Origin: Agelaius tricolor
Taxonomy: Eukaryota; Chordata; Aves; Passeriformes; Icteridae
NCBI GenBank assembly: GCA_023055355.1
Contig: JALJCS010000050.1
Span: forward strand, 2,852,001-2,916,000
Reading direction: 5' to 3'
DNA length: 64,000 nucleotides
Shown here piece after piece: positions 32,618 through 46,238 of this stretch. How positions within the stretch are numbered: the stretch's first letter is position 1; each line of letters opens with the position of its first letter. The translations under genes and the position numbers were made by a program. The notes under the pieces are model-generated. The model saw only the letters and a list, made by a program, of their open reading frames with translations, made no database searches and was not told the DNA's origin.

Positions 32618-32623
32618 TTTATT
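32618..32623 (-). terminator. Probable SYCP1 polyadenylation signal
   Basis: AATAAA on the minus strand, about 230 bases after the SYCP1 stop at 32853. This is the nearest good signal; usage is inferred. Confidence 0.45.
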
Positions 32624-32852
32624 TCAAAATTTAAAATTGGCCAATTTTTGTCCCAACATTTTGAAGCACAAGGGAGGAAAGGTGGAAAAGGCTCTGCAGG
32701 GGTTGCAGTTATAGATCTATAAAGTTCATATGTGTAAAGGAATGAACACAGTATTGAACACACTGAGTATGACAGAAAAATGCAACAAAGCACTAACTCT
32801 GAGAGAAAAACAACCCTGCAAGCAATGCCAGGGCACTGGGTATTTCTGCATT

Positions 32853-35800
32853 TTAAGCAAAGAACTTTACAACATCTTTAATTTTCCTTTTCCTGTCCAT
32901 TTTGGAGAGCGCAGCCCAGCCCGCCTCGCGCATTCTCCTCATGGTTTTGAGTTTCAGAGCAGAGCCTGGAGATTTCACACTGGATGGAGCTGGGGTCTAG
33001 GAAGGAAAATAAAGCCATCCTTTAGTTTCTGTAAACAATCTGATTAACTGCTTGCTTTAATCTTAGGAAAGGCTAACATACCTTTTTTGGTGCTGTGGAA
33101 TGTAATTGTGAAGCTTGTGGATAATCTTTGTACAAATTTTTAAACATTTCTTCTTCCGAGACTATGCTCTAATAAATGAAAAAGTTACTTACTCACACTA
33201 TATTAAAAACTACTTTTTCTTTCCCCCTAAGGATATTAAACTATGAAAAATAAAAAAATTAAGATGTCATTATGAGGCAAAACAGTTCAATAAAAAGAAT
33301 GTCAATTATAATACAATTCCAGAAAGAACCAATCAATTAAAAATATACACATAAATATTGGCTTGAATGTGGAAGCCCAAACTGTTTATTTTCATTCTCA
33401 GACCCAGCAGTGAGCACAAAGAAGTGCTCAGCACATGATTTGTTCTCTGACTCTTACCAGGAGGTCAGTGTGCTCAGAGCTGTCTGACTGAGTGTCCAGC
33501 TGCACAAGCACTTTCTGCTTTTTCCTGCTGCTCTGCTCTGAAGGCAGGCTTGTGCTTCTTCCACTGTGCATTTTATCCATTGGAGGAGTCTTTATAACAT
33601 ATGTCTGGGAAAGAAAATGTTTCTATTTTTAGATTTTATTTTATGGGGTAAGAATGGAATCTAAAGCCAAACTCAGGAGCCAGTTTACAGTCTGAGTGTC
33701 CAAGAATTCACCTGAGAGAAATGGTGGAACTCTTCTCTTTCCATCCAAACACGAAGCAATGACCCAAACAAAGTGGGGTGGGGTGGAAATATCATTTTTT
33801 ATATTATTTTTGTTGCCAAATGAGGAGAATGAAGGGGAAGCTATGGAAGAGCTGAGTTTCGTGGCACATTGTATTTCAGTTCTTCATGCTTATCAGGAGA
33901 AATTCAGGTTATTCTGAACTGTAGCCACTACATGTGGACCATATCAAACATCAAAGAAAATGGGAACAAACAAAACTGCAGGAAAAGGCTTTCAGAGAAA
34001 GATTGATAGCTATATCAAGATTGGTGTTACTTAAAATAGTCTTTTCACTAGAAGTTAAACTGAGAAGCATTGAATGGTCCAGTGCAGTCCTTTTTAGACA
34101 GATAACATCAAAGTGGTGCTGGATTCCATTGCTCCAATATGAAAACCACAAGTGAACTCCTGACAGGGAAGAAGGGTAAGTTCTGCAGTCAGGACTACTT
34201 TGATACTTTGACCATTTTTACAGCTAGATCAGCTTTGTTCTCTTCCATAGAGGAAAAGTGCCTTTACAAATGGACACGTTTAAGACTAAGTAAAACAATT
34301 CCAGAGACATAAAAAAATCAACAACTGAGCAAGAAAAATTACACAGTGGGAGCCCTTCCAGAAAACTGCTGTCTAATATCTCCATGGAATGGTAGGACCC
34401 TTTAAAATCCCTTCCTATCCCAGGGGAAAAAAAAATCATCTACAGAGAAGTAAGAAATACAGGCAGAAAAATGCAACAAGAAAAATTCACTGTTAGGAGT
34501 TACAAAACTTCAATGTTGGACTGCCCAAGGGGCTTCCTGCACTGAAGGAGATATTTTTTATTTTTATCTTTTTTATTTTAGGAATATAATTTGGAGACTT
34601 TCTATTTTTACATGAGTAGATTCACTGTATAGATCTAAACAAGGTTTAGGAGTCCCAGGAACATAAATTTTTATTTTCTTTAAAAAGTTTGAAGTCAAAA
34701 GCATTCCAGTGTCTTTTGTTGAATGCAAATAAATTATCATGCACTTCAATTGATTCTACACATATAAACACTACCAAATTCTAAAAGCAATTAAAAAGTT
34801 GAAGTTACCTTGTGTTTCTTTTCACTTTCAGGAATCATACTGCGAGAGTGCTCTTTTACAAGATTCTCCTACAAAAGAGTTATGTGACAGCAAGGAAATA
34901 TTTCTTTGAATTCAGTTGTTAAAAATCTTCTTGGTGTAATTATACAGCACAGTCTATAATCACAGACTGTTACAAAGCTCACACAAAAATATGACCAGGT
35001 TTAGCACAGCCCCAGCATTCAAAAGTCACTGAAAAAAACCCTACAGTTTAGGGAACTTTTTTGCTTTAGCTAGTTAAAATTAACTAAAATAAAGGAGAGT
35101 TTTGTTTTGTTGTTAATTTATATATAATCTATAATCACAGACTGTTACAAAGTTCACACAAATATATGACCAGATTTAGCACAACCCCAGCATTCAAAAG
35201 TCCCTGTTTTTCTGTTCAGTTTCATTTCTTATCCAACTCCTCCCACAGCACAAGCCCAGGCCACACCTCTCACCCCCACTGCTCAGTGAATAAAAAAACT
35301 CCACCTTCTCTTCAATTTCTGCTTTCAGTTGTTCCTTAAGGGAGGCCAGTTCACTTTTCAAACATGACAGCTCATTTTCCTACAAACCATTAAATAAAGG
35401 ACAGGGTTAACTATGCACAGCCCAGAAAAAAGAAAACAGTCCCAAGTGAGACAGTAATTAACAGGGACACTCATTAGGTACACAAGAGAATTCTATTTGC
35501 TTTTCAGCCCTATACTTGAAGCTTTGCTTTAGCTTGTTTAAAAAAGACTGAAGCACTATAAGAAACAGGTACTTGATCAGAAATGTTCAAGGTAAGACCT
35601 TAAAACACTTGGGAGAACAGGGCTGAGAGGGCACAATCGAAATATTTACAACAAAAGTTTCCTATTCCAAGTGGGAAGTCAGAACATGACACACTGTCTG
35701 CAAGAGCAGACACAAACACACTGCTACTCCAATTCATTTCTAGAAACATTTGGAGCTTTTAGTGCCCAGAATAAGATCTGCTGCAGCAGCTTGGGTGGGA

Positions 35801-38800
35801 CTGCTACTGGCAAAAATTAAAACCACACTGGAAAAGTTCCCAGAGAACTGTCTCTGGTGGGAAAGACCCAGAGCACAGCAGGAAAAAGAAACTCTCTAAG
35901 CAACCTGAAAAAAGATTTTTAGAAGTCACAAACTGACTGAAGATCACATCTTTTGTCTCTCTGTGCTGTCGGGGGGCAAGAGGGAGGGATTGGGAAAAAA
36001 GGTGTTTTAAAGGTTTATTTTAATTCTCATTACCCATTTTTAATTCTGTTAATAATAAATTTTTGATGCTATTTAAGTTTGAATCTGCTTTACCCTCAAA
36101 GTGTTTTTCTCCTAATCCTTATCTCAACTTGAATTTTTCTTTCCCCTCCTCTGCTCAACTACAGCAGAGAAAAATGAGTGAATGTTTTTTTTTTGTGTGT
36201 GCCTGACCCTTAGCCAGTATAAAACCACTACACAAGGACATCAGCCCCTTCACTGAATTATTGAACATTGGAAAGTACTCCTTACCAGTGCTCTTTCTGA
36301 TGAGAACTGCTTTTGCTGTTTCATTTTATATACTTTTAACTCTGCATCTTTTTCTTCAACCATTTTATCATATTCATTCTGGGTTAAAAAAACCAAACCA
36401 ACAACAAACTCAAAACATGTGACTAAATGTTACAATTATAGAGTTATCCAGTCTTAAAACATCATTTCTTTCAAACCAGGCTCTTAAGATTCAGAAAGAA
36501 AAGATTCATTGATGCTTCTGCAGAAACTGTAAACCAGAAAATGCTCAATTCAAGTATTATTTTGTGGGCTGGCAGAGAGTGCTTGATTTCTGTGCAGCAA
36601 TATGTGCTCAGCACTAAGAGCCAGCTGTGCCATCTTTATTAATGTATCTGCTAAAGATATTGCAAAATAGAGGAATAGAAAGGAAAACTAAAATGTGTCA
36701 GGCTAAACTGCTGGCAGTCACTAAGTCATCTCAGAGAAAGAGGCCAAACTGATACTGAAAAATATTGCACTCAGATGGTATCAAAGGAAGCCTGAACTGA
36801 AAAAAATCTAAAAATCCCAGAAGTTTAGATGAATGGAATTTATCTGCCCATAGGAATCTTTTGAAAATCTTCAAATGAATTTGATTTTAGATGATGCAAA
36901 GTCCAGCATGTGTTCAGCTTCCTTTTCCCAGATTCAGGCCTGTTTCTGCTTTTGAAAGGTCATTAATGTGGTATCACAAGTTATAAACATGCTGTTAACA
37001 TGGTATCACACACTGCAAACCACAGCAAGCAGGAAAATCTCTTACCTTGTGCTTTTCCATCAGTGCCATCATCTCAGTTATCTTGTGCCGACATCTGGCA
37101 TCAGTTTCTCTCTGTATCATTGCTGTTTCATCACAAAGCAACCTCATCTTTTCTACCTGTCAGTAATAAATTGCATTTCATTCATCAACATAACCATATA
37201 TTTCTTTTTAATCTTAATTTCTTCTTTCCCCTGTGGGTGCAAAGTTTGCAGTCCCACTTGGGCTTTATTTGCTTTTCAGATCCCTTTCAAATCCCTCATC
37301 TTTTCTGCAGATTGTTAAAATGGGCAAGATCAAAGGTACAGCCATGGCAGGCAAGTTCACTTCAAACCAAAAGGCCATTTCAAGCACTCTGCCCTAACAT
37401 TTCTTAGCATTGCCATCAAAAAAAAAAGTGTGGGCAGAAAAAATACTAATATGGGAGAAGTTATAATCTAATTTAACTATGCTGACTTTATACCAAGGGT
37501 GGAATTTCTTTGAACTATATCTTGAAAGCAAGAAGTTTTAATGGAGTTCTTATTTTCAAAGACATACTCAAATACGTCAGCCTAAGCACCTAATTGTCGC
37601 AGACGTCTTTTTCACTAAAAATCCTTTCTTTAGGATTTTCCCTTCTGAGAAGCTGAGGCCTCAGAGACAGAATGTAAACAATGGTTATCTGCTGCTGTGG
37701 AATGCAACAGGTGGATTTTTGATTGGGCCATCTTGAATGTTTATAATTAATGGCCAATCAAGACGGAGCTATCTTGGACAGAGTCTGAGAGAGCTGCCTT
37801 CTGTTATCGTTCTTTTCTATTCTATTCTATTCTTAGCCAGCTTCTGAGGAAATCTTTTCTTTTATTTCTTTTTAGTATAGTTATAATGTAATATATATAT
37901 GTATCATAAAATAATAAATCAAGCCTTCTGAACATGGAGTCAACATTCTCATCTCTTGCCTCATCCAAGAACCCCTGTGAACACTGTCACACCTCATGTA
38001 CTAAAGCTTTGCTCACAGGCATACACAAATTCCATGCATGTCTGAAATGGAAGAGCAAGGACTCTGGCCAATAAAGCTTCATAAAAACATTTTAAATTAA
38101 AAAAATTAAATTGCAGTAAAAATAACACCTCTCACCTCTTCACGAAGTTTATTTTCATTTCCTTTTCTTGTTTCTATGTCTTTTTGATAGATGTCAACTG
38201 CTTCCTTATGTTGCTTGTTCATATTTTCCATCTCTAACTGCAATTTATTCACCTTTTGAGAATGCAGAATTGCTGCTGTTATTTGTTTAGGAATTACTGT
38301 GTTAATGATTTTTTCTTACCTCTTGTTTTTGAGCACAAACACACTGTTACTGTTCAGGTATATGATTAAAGTGTTTCCTATTTAAAAGTTCAGCTTTTTT
38401 TTAATAAAGAGTTGAACTTTGGCCTGAAGTGAGTTAGAAAATACTCAAAGAAAGAATGGCAACAGCCCAGTGGGGAAGACTGCCCTAAGCAGTCACCCTA
38501 AATGCTGTGAATGCCTCAGAAAAAAACAAATACAGATGGAGATTTGATTCCCTCTCTTGTAAATCTGTATCAGATTTTCACAGCTTTTATGGTACATTTT
38601 TCTTCCAGCTGTGCATTTTGATTACAGTTTTTCCTTTTATCATATGAATATCCTCAAAAAAGTCCACTTTTCTTCAAGTGCAGTACCCAAAGCTGGACAC
38701 AATATTCCCATCAGAGGGATTGCCACTGCAGAACACATTTAAAGAACAGCCTTAAAAAAGTAATATATATATATACATATATGTATATGTCTTTTAAATG

Positions 38801-41800
38801 CTTTTCTGTTACAATGAGGTTGCTGAACCCTGTTCAGTCCACTATCAACAAAAGAAAAAAAAAAAGGAACAGATTAGAAACATCATTAATTGCAATGTGA
38901 ATCCATCTCTTAAATGTCCAACAGTCAGTGCCCAATGATTAAAAATGGAAGCATCTTCTAAAAACTATGAGCTCATTCCTGCAAAGTCTGTATCCCAGAT
39001 CCAAAAACCAGCTCAGAACGTATTTAACAAGTATTATCATTACTTACAGTGGCACTTAAAAACACTCATCTCATCTTCTACATGATGTTATTTAAACCTA
39101 CCTTCCCTTCATAAGTATTGCTTTTCTTGCTTTCTGCAGTAAGTTTCCTTTTCAGCACCTTATTCTATTGAAATAAAACAAAACAAGCAGTGTACCTTAA
39201 TAAGGAAATAGAATTATGTAATGGTTTAACTGCATCAAGAAATTCCAGCTCTCATCAGGCAAATAACTCTCTGTTGTGCAGCTCAGGTTCCAGAACAATT
39301 CTTCAAACAAATGAATGTTCAACTAATTTCTGTGATAATTACTGTTTCTTCATGACCTTAAGAAAGGCTCCTCCTGAGCAAGAGCAGGGAATAACAAATG
39401 AGGTGCAGAATGGGAATTAAAACTAAGATGCTGCTGACAGAAGGTGTGAAGATGTCATGACAAAAAATACAAGTTCTTTATTTTTACAGTGAAGTTACTA
39501 CAGTTTGTGCCAGTGCAGAATTATTTTCTACAAGTGGTAACTGAGATACTTATTACAAGTACAAAAATAACACCATGCACTAAATGAAAAAGAGTAGAAG
39601 TTTATTAAAGATATTATTTTTGTAATTGCTCTTTTCAAATTAAAGCTCATTTAACAAATCAAGTGATTCCTGAGATAACTTCCTAATTTGCTCAGGGTTA
39701 GGATAAGAAAGGAGAATTTTTAAATTACATAGGGGTATCTAAAGATATCACAGCAGACACAAACCTGCTGAAAAGGCAACCCAAAATATAATGTGTTTAT
39801 GTATTTGTGAAATGAAAATCTCTACCCACCTCCTGCTGCAACTCTTCAATGCATTTGGTTTTATTTTCCACCTGCTGCTTTAAATTGTTCATCTGAAAGA
39901 GAGATTTCAGACATTCATTAGTAAGTTCTACAAATGACTCCCTATGTGAGCAATTCCTGTAAATGTTCTCAAACCTGCACTTGCACCAGTCTGGTTTGTT
40001 CCAATGGGACTGAAACACCAGCTGACTGAAACACCAGAGTTTTAGCCATAAAGTACCATAAGATGTTAAATAATAGCAGTGAACCAGTTCCTTAGTTGTT
40101 AGAGACTTAAGAAAGAAGAAAAAAATCCCCAATATCTTCACAATTTAAAAATACACTTGTAGGAAGTTCCCTACATCCATGAAAAAATGAATTGTCCCAA
40201 TTATTTTCTAGAATCTTCAGTGGTTTTCCTTTCTTGAAATTTCATTTTCAGTACTCTTAACCTGAAATGACAATTGTAAATCTTTGACTGTTACAATGAA
40301 ATTCTGAAATTTGCTAAAAACCCCAGGTTGCTTTGAACCAACAGAAAGAAAAGTAGAAATGTTTGAATCTATTTAAGCTAAAACTCACACTACATATAAA
40401 AAGCTAATCCAGAGCCCATCCATCACTGTGTGGGTATATGAAAAATCAGAAAAGCAGGTTCTCTGTTTGCCTGAAAAGAACCAAATCTTTAATATGAAAC
40501 TTGCAGCAAAGAGTGAACATCCCCGTGACTGTGCTTGTCTTTTGAAATACCAGGGCTCAGCATGGGCACACACAATGGCACAGCTGGCAGCAGCTGAGAG
40601 AGAAGAAACCTCTGGCAGAGATCACATCCCCCAGGCAGAGCTTTGCAGAAAAATCCCAACACAGATTTTACATTTAATGCTGTCCTACAGGTTCTGTAAG
40701 ATACTTTCATGACACATGACATACATTTTCTTCTCTTTCATCCAGTGTACTTCTCATCTCTTCACCTGTCTTTGCCATTTTCTCCTTCCAAGACTCCAGT
40801 TCATTTCTAAGTGCCAAATTAACAAGCATTAGTAAATATTTCCTTCTTGCCTTTAACTTATTTTCAGTACTTCTAAGAAACCCTTCTTTTATTTTCTAAA
40901 AAGAGCTGCTAATGTTGATGGGAACTTCATAAGCTGCTCAATGAAAATGTTCTTAAAATGCAGCAACATGCCCAGTAAGTCAATGTGTGAACTGTCCATA
41001 CTTTTTTTAAGTAGGAAAAGATGTTCCAGCTAAGCCAAGGAAAATACATCCTCACCTGGACTATTGCAATGCAGCTGTGAAACATGGGAGCTGCCTGTCT
41101 ATTGAACTGGTGATACAGAGAGTAACTCTCATCCAGTTTTGCCTTGTCACATTTAATCCATAACCTTCACCTTCCACTTTCATTGCCTTCTCACCTGAGG
41201 TGTCTAATGCACAACAAGACAGCTCCTACTATGTAATACAAAATGATGGCAAACACTGTTCCTGCAGCAATTGGTATTTCTCATCTGAGAAAATTTCTAC
41301 TTGGCCAACAGCAATTCTGAATAGTTTCTGTTTAGCTATATAATCTAGAAAAACATTAATCAAAAAATCCCAGAAAGCAGCATTTGAACACAACTAACTA
41401 TTTGAGTCTACTTCCTTTAACAATATCAGTTATTATAATTGTTTTTACTTGCCTTAGTTGGCTATTTGCCTCTTCTAGATTTTCAACTAACTGCTTTGTA
41501 TTTTCTTCTTTTCTCTTACTATCCTAAATAAAGACCCATGTGTCAGCAAAGAAATAAAATTCAAAGTGACTTCTTAAAAAATGCAAAGACATCCAAAGCA
41601 CACTGACCTGCCTTGCTCACAAGTGTAAATACACTTCCTCTCCAACTCAAACACAAAAAACAGCTCAGGTACTCTACAGACCCAAGTCATGTTGCAGCTC
41701 ATCATCTAATTTGTAAAACTGAGTAATTTGTCAAATTGAGTATTGTCCTTTCATGAAACCTGGAAGTTTACAACTTGCCTCTTGTTGTTCTTGCAGTTTC

Positions 41801-44800
41801 TTGACTTCTGCAGCCACAGCATTTTTCTCTTGTGCTGTTTGTTCTTTCTCTAGTGAAAGCTTACTGAGATACACTGTTAGTTGTTCATTCCTTAACCTAA
41901 TTTCAAACAAATGGCCAAGAGGAATAAGAAGATGCATTTTGAAATCTCCTTTTAAATTAAACATACCCATTATCAAGTCTTATTCCATGCTGAAAGAAGT
42001 CCAGGCCTTTATCTACAAATATAAGCTTTGCAGCAGAGTCAGAGAGATGTAAAAAGGTGACAGAAGAAGGAAAGAAAATCAGAGTCAACTTTTATATAAA
42101 TCTCATGGTTAGTGAAGATGATGTAGTTCAAAGCAAGATTAACCATGAATTCAGAAACTTTCTCTTCTTGTTAAGTAAGTCAAAGAGATATGGAACAACT
42201 ACATATGTCATAGAATACATACAAATAGAGAAAGTGGAATTTAGAAATGTAAGTCTAGAATCAATGGCATATATGTGGTTCAAAACTTTCATTAGAAAAC
42301 AATCCTAGTTCATTTCACTGTGGATTAAAGCAACTCCACCAAAACTAATTAAATATTGTATTTTCAAGATAGTCATACGCCTCTTGTTCAAGATCTGTTT
42401 TCAGAGTCACAAGCTGCTTTAAATAATCTTGTTCCTTCTCAGCTGTACTTGTCAGCTGTGCTTTCAAATCCTGGAATTCTTTCTGCAAAATGAAAAGGAA
42501 GAGTTTTGAGTATCCATGTGCAAACTCCAACTGCTGGAGGTTATCAGATATGAACTAAGAGCACAAGGCTTTCAGAAGAACCCAACAACATCCATGTCAT
42601 GGATTATCCAGATTGGATCTTTCCAATCTCTGCTGGGATCTGGAAGTGCTGTGAGATAGTGAACTGTGACACCAGTGCTGTTCATGTCTGTCCCCTGCTG
42701 TGAGTTTAATTACCTGGGCTGCAAAATTAGGGTGGGACACTGCTCTGGGTGCTGTTTCTTATGCATAAACTTGTGTAAGAGTCATGATGTGCAACTTCAC
42801 TATTTCTAAAAACATGTTACTATTGCCCTACTTCAGACCTCTCTCATCTGGAGAGCATTTTCATTGCTCTCTCCACATTTTTCTCTCTCTGCATATTTTC
42901 TACAGTAGCCTCAAGACTCTTCTTCAGTCAAAGTCCTCCAATTTGCCCATTATAGAAAATGAGTGAAACTCAGTTCAGAACACTCAATGCACAGATTAGA
43001 ACAACAAGCAAACACAGTGAAATGCACACCTGATTTCCCACTATCTTAACTTGAGTTGATATGGATTCTTGTTAGGCTTGTAAATATAAAATCATAATGA
43101 AAAGAAACCTCTGTTCAGAGTGTATTTCATATAGCTGAGACTTCTGTGACAGAAAATGGGCCTGTGTCACAGTACAGCAGGGTTCACAGAGGCCAGAGCT
43201 AATTACCTGCCTGTAAGGAAGAACAAACGGGAAAACTTTATATCCAGAGGGAGTGGCATTTGAATGGGCATGAACAAAGAAGGAAATAACCAAAAACCTT
43301 GAGAAGGAAAACCAAAACCATGGGAGACAAGAAAAACCAAAAGCACAGGAGGCAAGAAAAACAGAGGCAATAAAGAAGTTCTTCAAAGAAAACACTGAAA
43401 TTGTGTGTGAGAAAGTTTAGTAGAAATGTTAAGGTAGACTAGATGGTGTTTATTTATGACATTTAAGATACTTACAAAGCAAGAGGAATTTCATACGAAG
43501 AGCAAATGCCATGAGATTAATAAAATGAATATTTACCAGAGTTTCTGACAGCTCTTCAAGTTGCACTTCTTTATCACATTTTACTTTAGTCATCTCTTCT
43601 ACAGCACATGGAATGTAAAATTAATGGAACAGAAATGATTTTTCATATTTAGCAGGCAGTATAAAACATTTACCCTTTTGCAATACCCAGTTCTCAAAAC
43701 TTGTTGGATTAAGTTAAGAAGCTGAAAAGCTAATTTATGACTTAATCTAAATGTAGACTTGAAAAAATGATTCAGACATTAGCAAATCTCTATCTGAAGA
43801 GAAACTAAATATTTATCTTAAATAAAATTTAGAGCCTTTCTATGTTTTCCACAATTATAGCTTCAAATAAACCATGGACTGTAAGACTAGAGTATTCTGC
43901 AAGTATTGATGCACCTGCATTGTTCCAGAAAAAAATCTGAACTGCTGAAGGTACCACATGGATATGCTGAGAAAGGAAACCAGTTGTTACTGACTTCCAA
44001 ATGGTTTCTATGTGCACATTGACAGTGCTGGTATTTTTTGCAAGTTCTCAACTGCAAGGCAGAGCTCTTACTCTGGGGACTAAGGAGCACATCCCTAGAA
44101 AGCACAGGATATCAAATTGATGATATTTAAAGACAACCCCAGCCACCTTCATTCCACTTCCAGCATGGGGAGGGTGCCAGAAACCTCAATGGGAGGGTTT
44201 CATCTCTGCTACAGAAGTCAGTCCTGGCACCTGCAGTGCTGCTGCTCTTAGCTGGAAACCAAATTTACCTCCAGAAGAATTCATGCATGAATGGTCTTAC
44301 TATTGGAGCTCTGCACAGCACTGCCCTTTGGCTGCTGCCAGTACCAATGACCCCCAAAGAAAGGGGATCAGCTGAGTCAAAATAAATTCAGGCATTCCTG
44401 ATAGGTACAGGTACTGTAAAATCATTTCTCCACCTACTAGAGACAGTCCATTTCTAGACAACAGCAGAAAACATTTTTATTACTGCCTGGCTCATTTTCT
44501 GCCTTTCTACAAGCCTTACCCAGTTCAGCAGATTTCTTTTGGAGCTCCAAGGTAAGCAGCTTTGAATCATCTTCATATTTCTTTAATCTAAGAAAATGGT
44601 AAATTAAAAACCCCCAAATGTCAGGTACAAAGCACTCACTGCATTTGAAACTTCAAGGACAATAAGACAAAGTCTTAGCACAAGCACTTTAAGAACATTT
44701 ACCTTTCAACAGGCAGATGATCTATCTGCCTGCAACACATATCAAATTACACTTTTACAACCTCAGAACAGAAGACATAAAAGTAAACAAATATATACCT

Positions 44801-46190
44801 ACAGAAATCTCTATTTCTTAAAGACAGAATTATGAAAGTTGGAGGGGGCAAAAATTTACTTTTTATAGACCAGTATCAACTATCACCAACAAAAAAATTT
44901 ACATTCAATTCTCTGCATTTAGACCACTGTGTGAAAAAAACCTCCAAATTTCAGCTTAATTTCCAATTGTTCTTGATTTTGTCATAGACTGCAACCTGTA
45001 AGATCACTCTTGGAATTGAAACTCATTAATTTACCTATTTTGCTCTTCTTGCAGCAAGCTTTTCAAATTGGCAACAGAAGTCTCAAACTCCTCTGTCAGG
45101 GCTGCAAGCAAAGCCTTCATTTTTTTACATTCTTCCTCCTGCTCTTCCTTTTCTCCAGTAACCTGAATTAATGTTTTCACTGTAGTCTGGAACTCAGTTT
45201 CCAAGTTCTTTTGAGTAACCTTCAAGACATGATATCATTTCTAGACATGTTTTGCAACAAACAGCTACAGCTGTTTCATGTCTAAAGTATCGATAATTAT
45301 TTATGCAAATACTCCTCTAGTCTATTTCTACTGTAAAACTATAAGCAAGGGGTACCTCTGCCTTTTGCAATGACATTTTAGCCTCTTCCAGCTCTGCCCT
45401 CAAATGTTCTTTACTGACCTGGGATTCCTTTAACATTTCTTCATGATGTACTAAACAAAAAAAGATGTTTATATTTTTAAAAATAGATTATTTACCAAAA
45501 AGTACTGCTAAAAATGGAAAATTACATACATTTAAAGAATTTAACAAAGACCAATGGTACTGACATCATATACTATAAAATAATGGATAAAATTTGAATA
45601 TAGATGGCTTAAAAATATTGAAAATCAAGTTCTGAAAAGTAAGTTTCCTCAGTGACATCTGCCTGACTGTAAATTTGCAAAACTGAAGCAACATATTTTC
45701 CCCTTGCAATTTTCCAAAGCTCTCACTGCTTGACTCACCCTAAAAACGACCCTGCCAGTCCTGCTCCCACATGAGCAGCTCCTGTTCCAAACAAAAATAA
45801 GGCCTTCAAGGCCCCAAAATTCTGCTGCCAACCAGCAACAGAATAAAACTATCATGACCCTGTTTCCTATGCTTCTATAAACAATTACATATCATAAATA
45901 AACAATCATAAACAATTACTTTTAAATTCTATAAACAATTACATTTAAACACAGCAGGCAGAACTCTTACATTTTGCTTCCATTAAGTCAGCAATCTTAT
46001 TTTGTGACGTCTGCAGCTGAGCCTTGATGTCTTTTATGACAACATCTTTTTCATCTCTCTCTATGGTAAGAGCTGAAATCTAGAAAAATGCAAGAAATAT
46101 TATCATGAAGTCTGGAAAAGGGACAGATGTTAATTTTCATTTGTACCCCAGGTATGATAAGCAGACATTTTGCTGTCATTCAAGTTAGAT

Positions 46191-46238
<48 letters not shown>

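Noticed and set aside
42490..43530. Search for the missing SYCP1 coiled-coil exon
   Set aside because: No minus-strand stretch with suitable splice sites and family sequence was found; reported as absent or missed rather than guessed.
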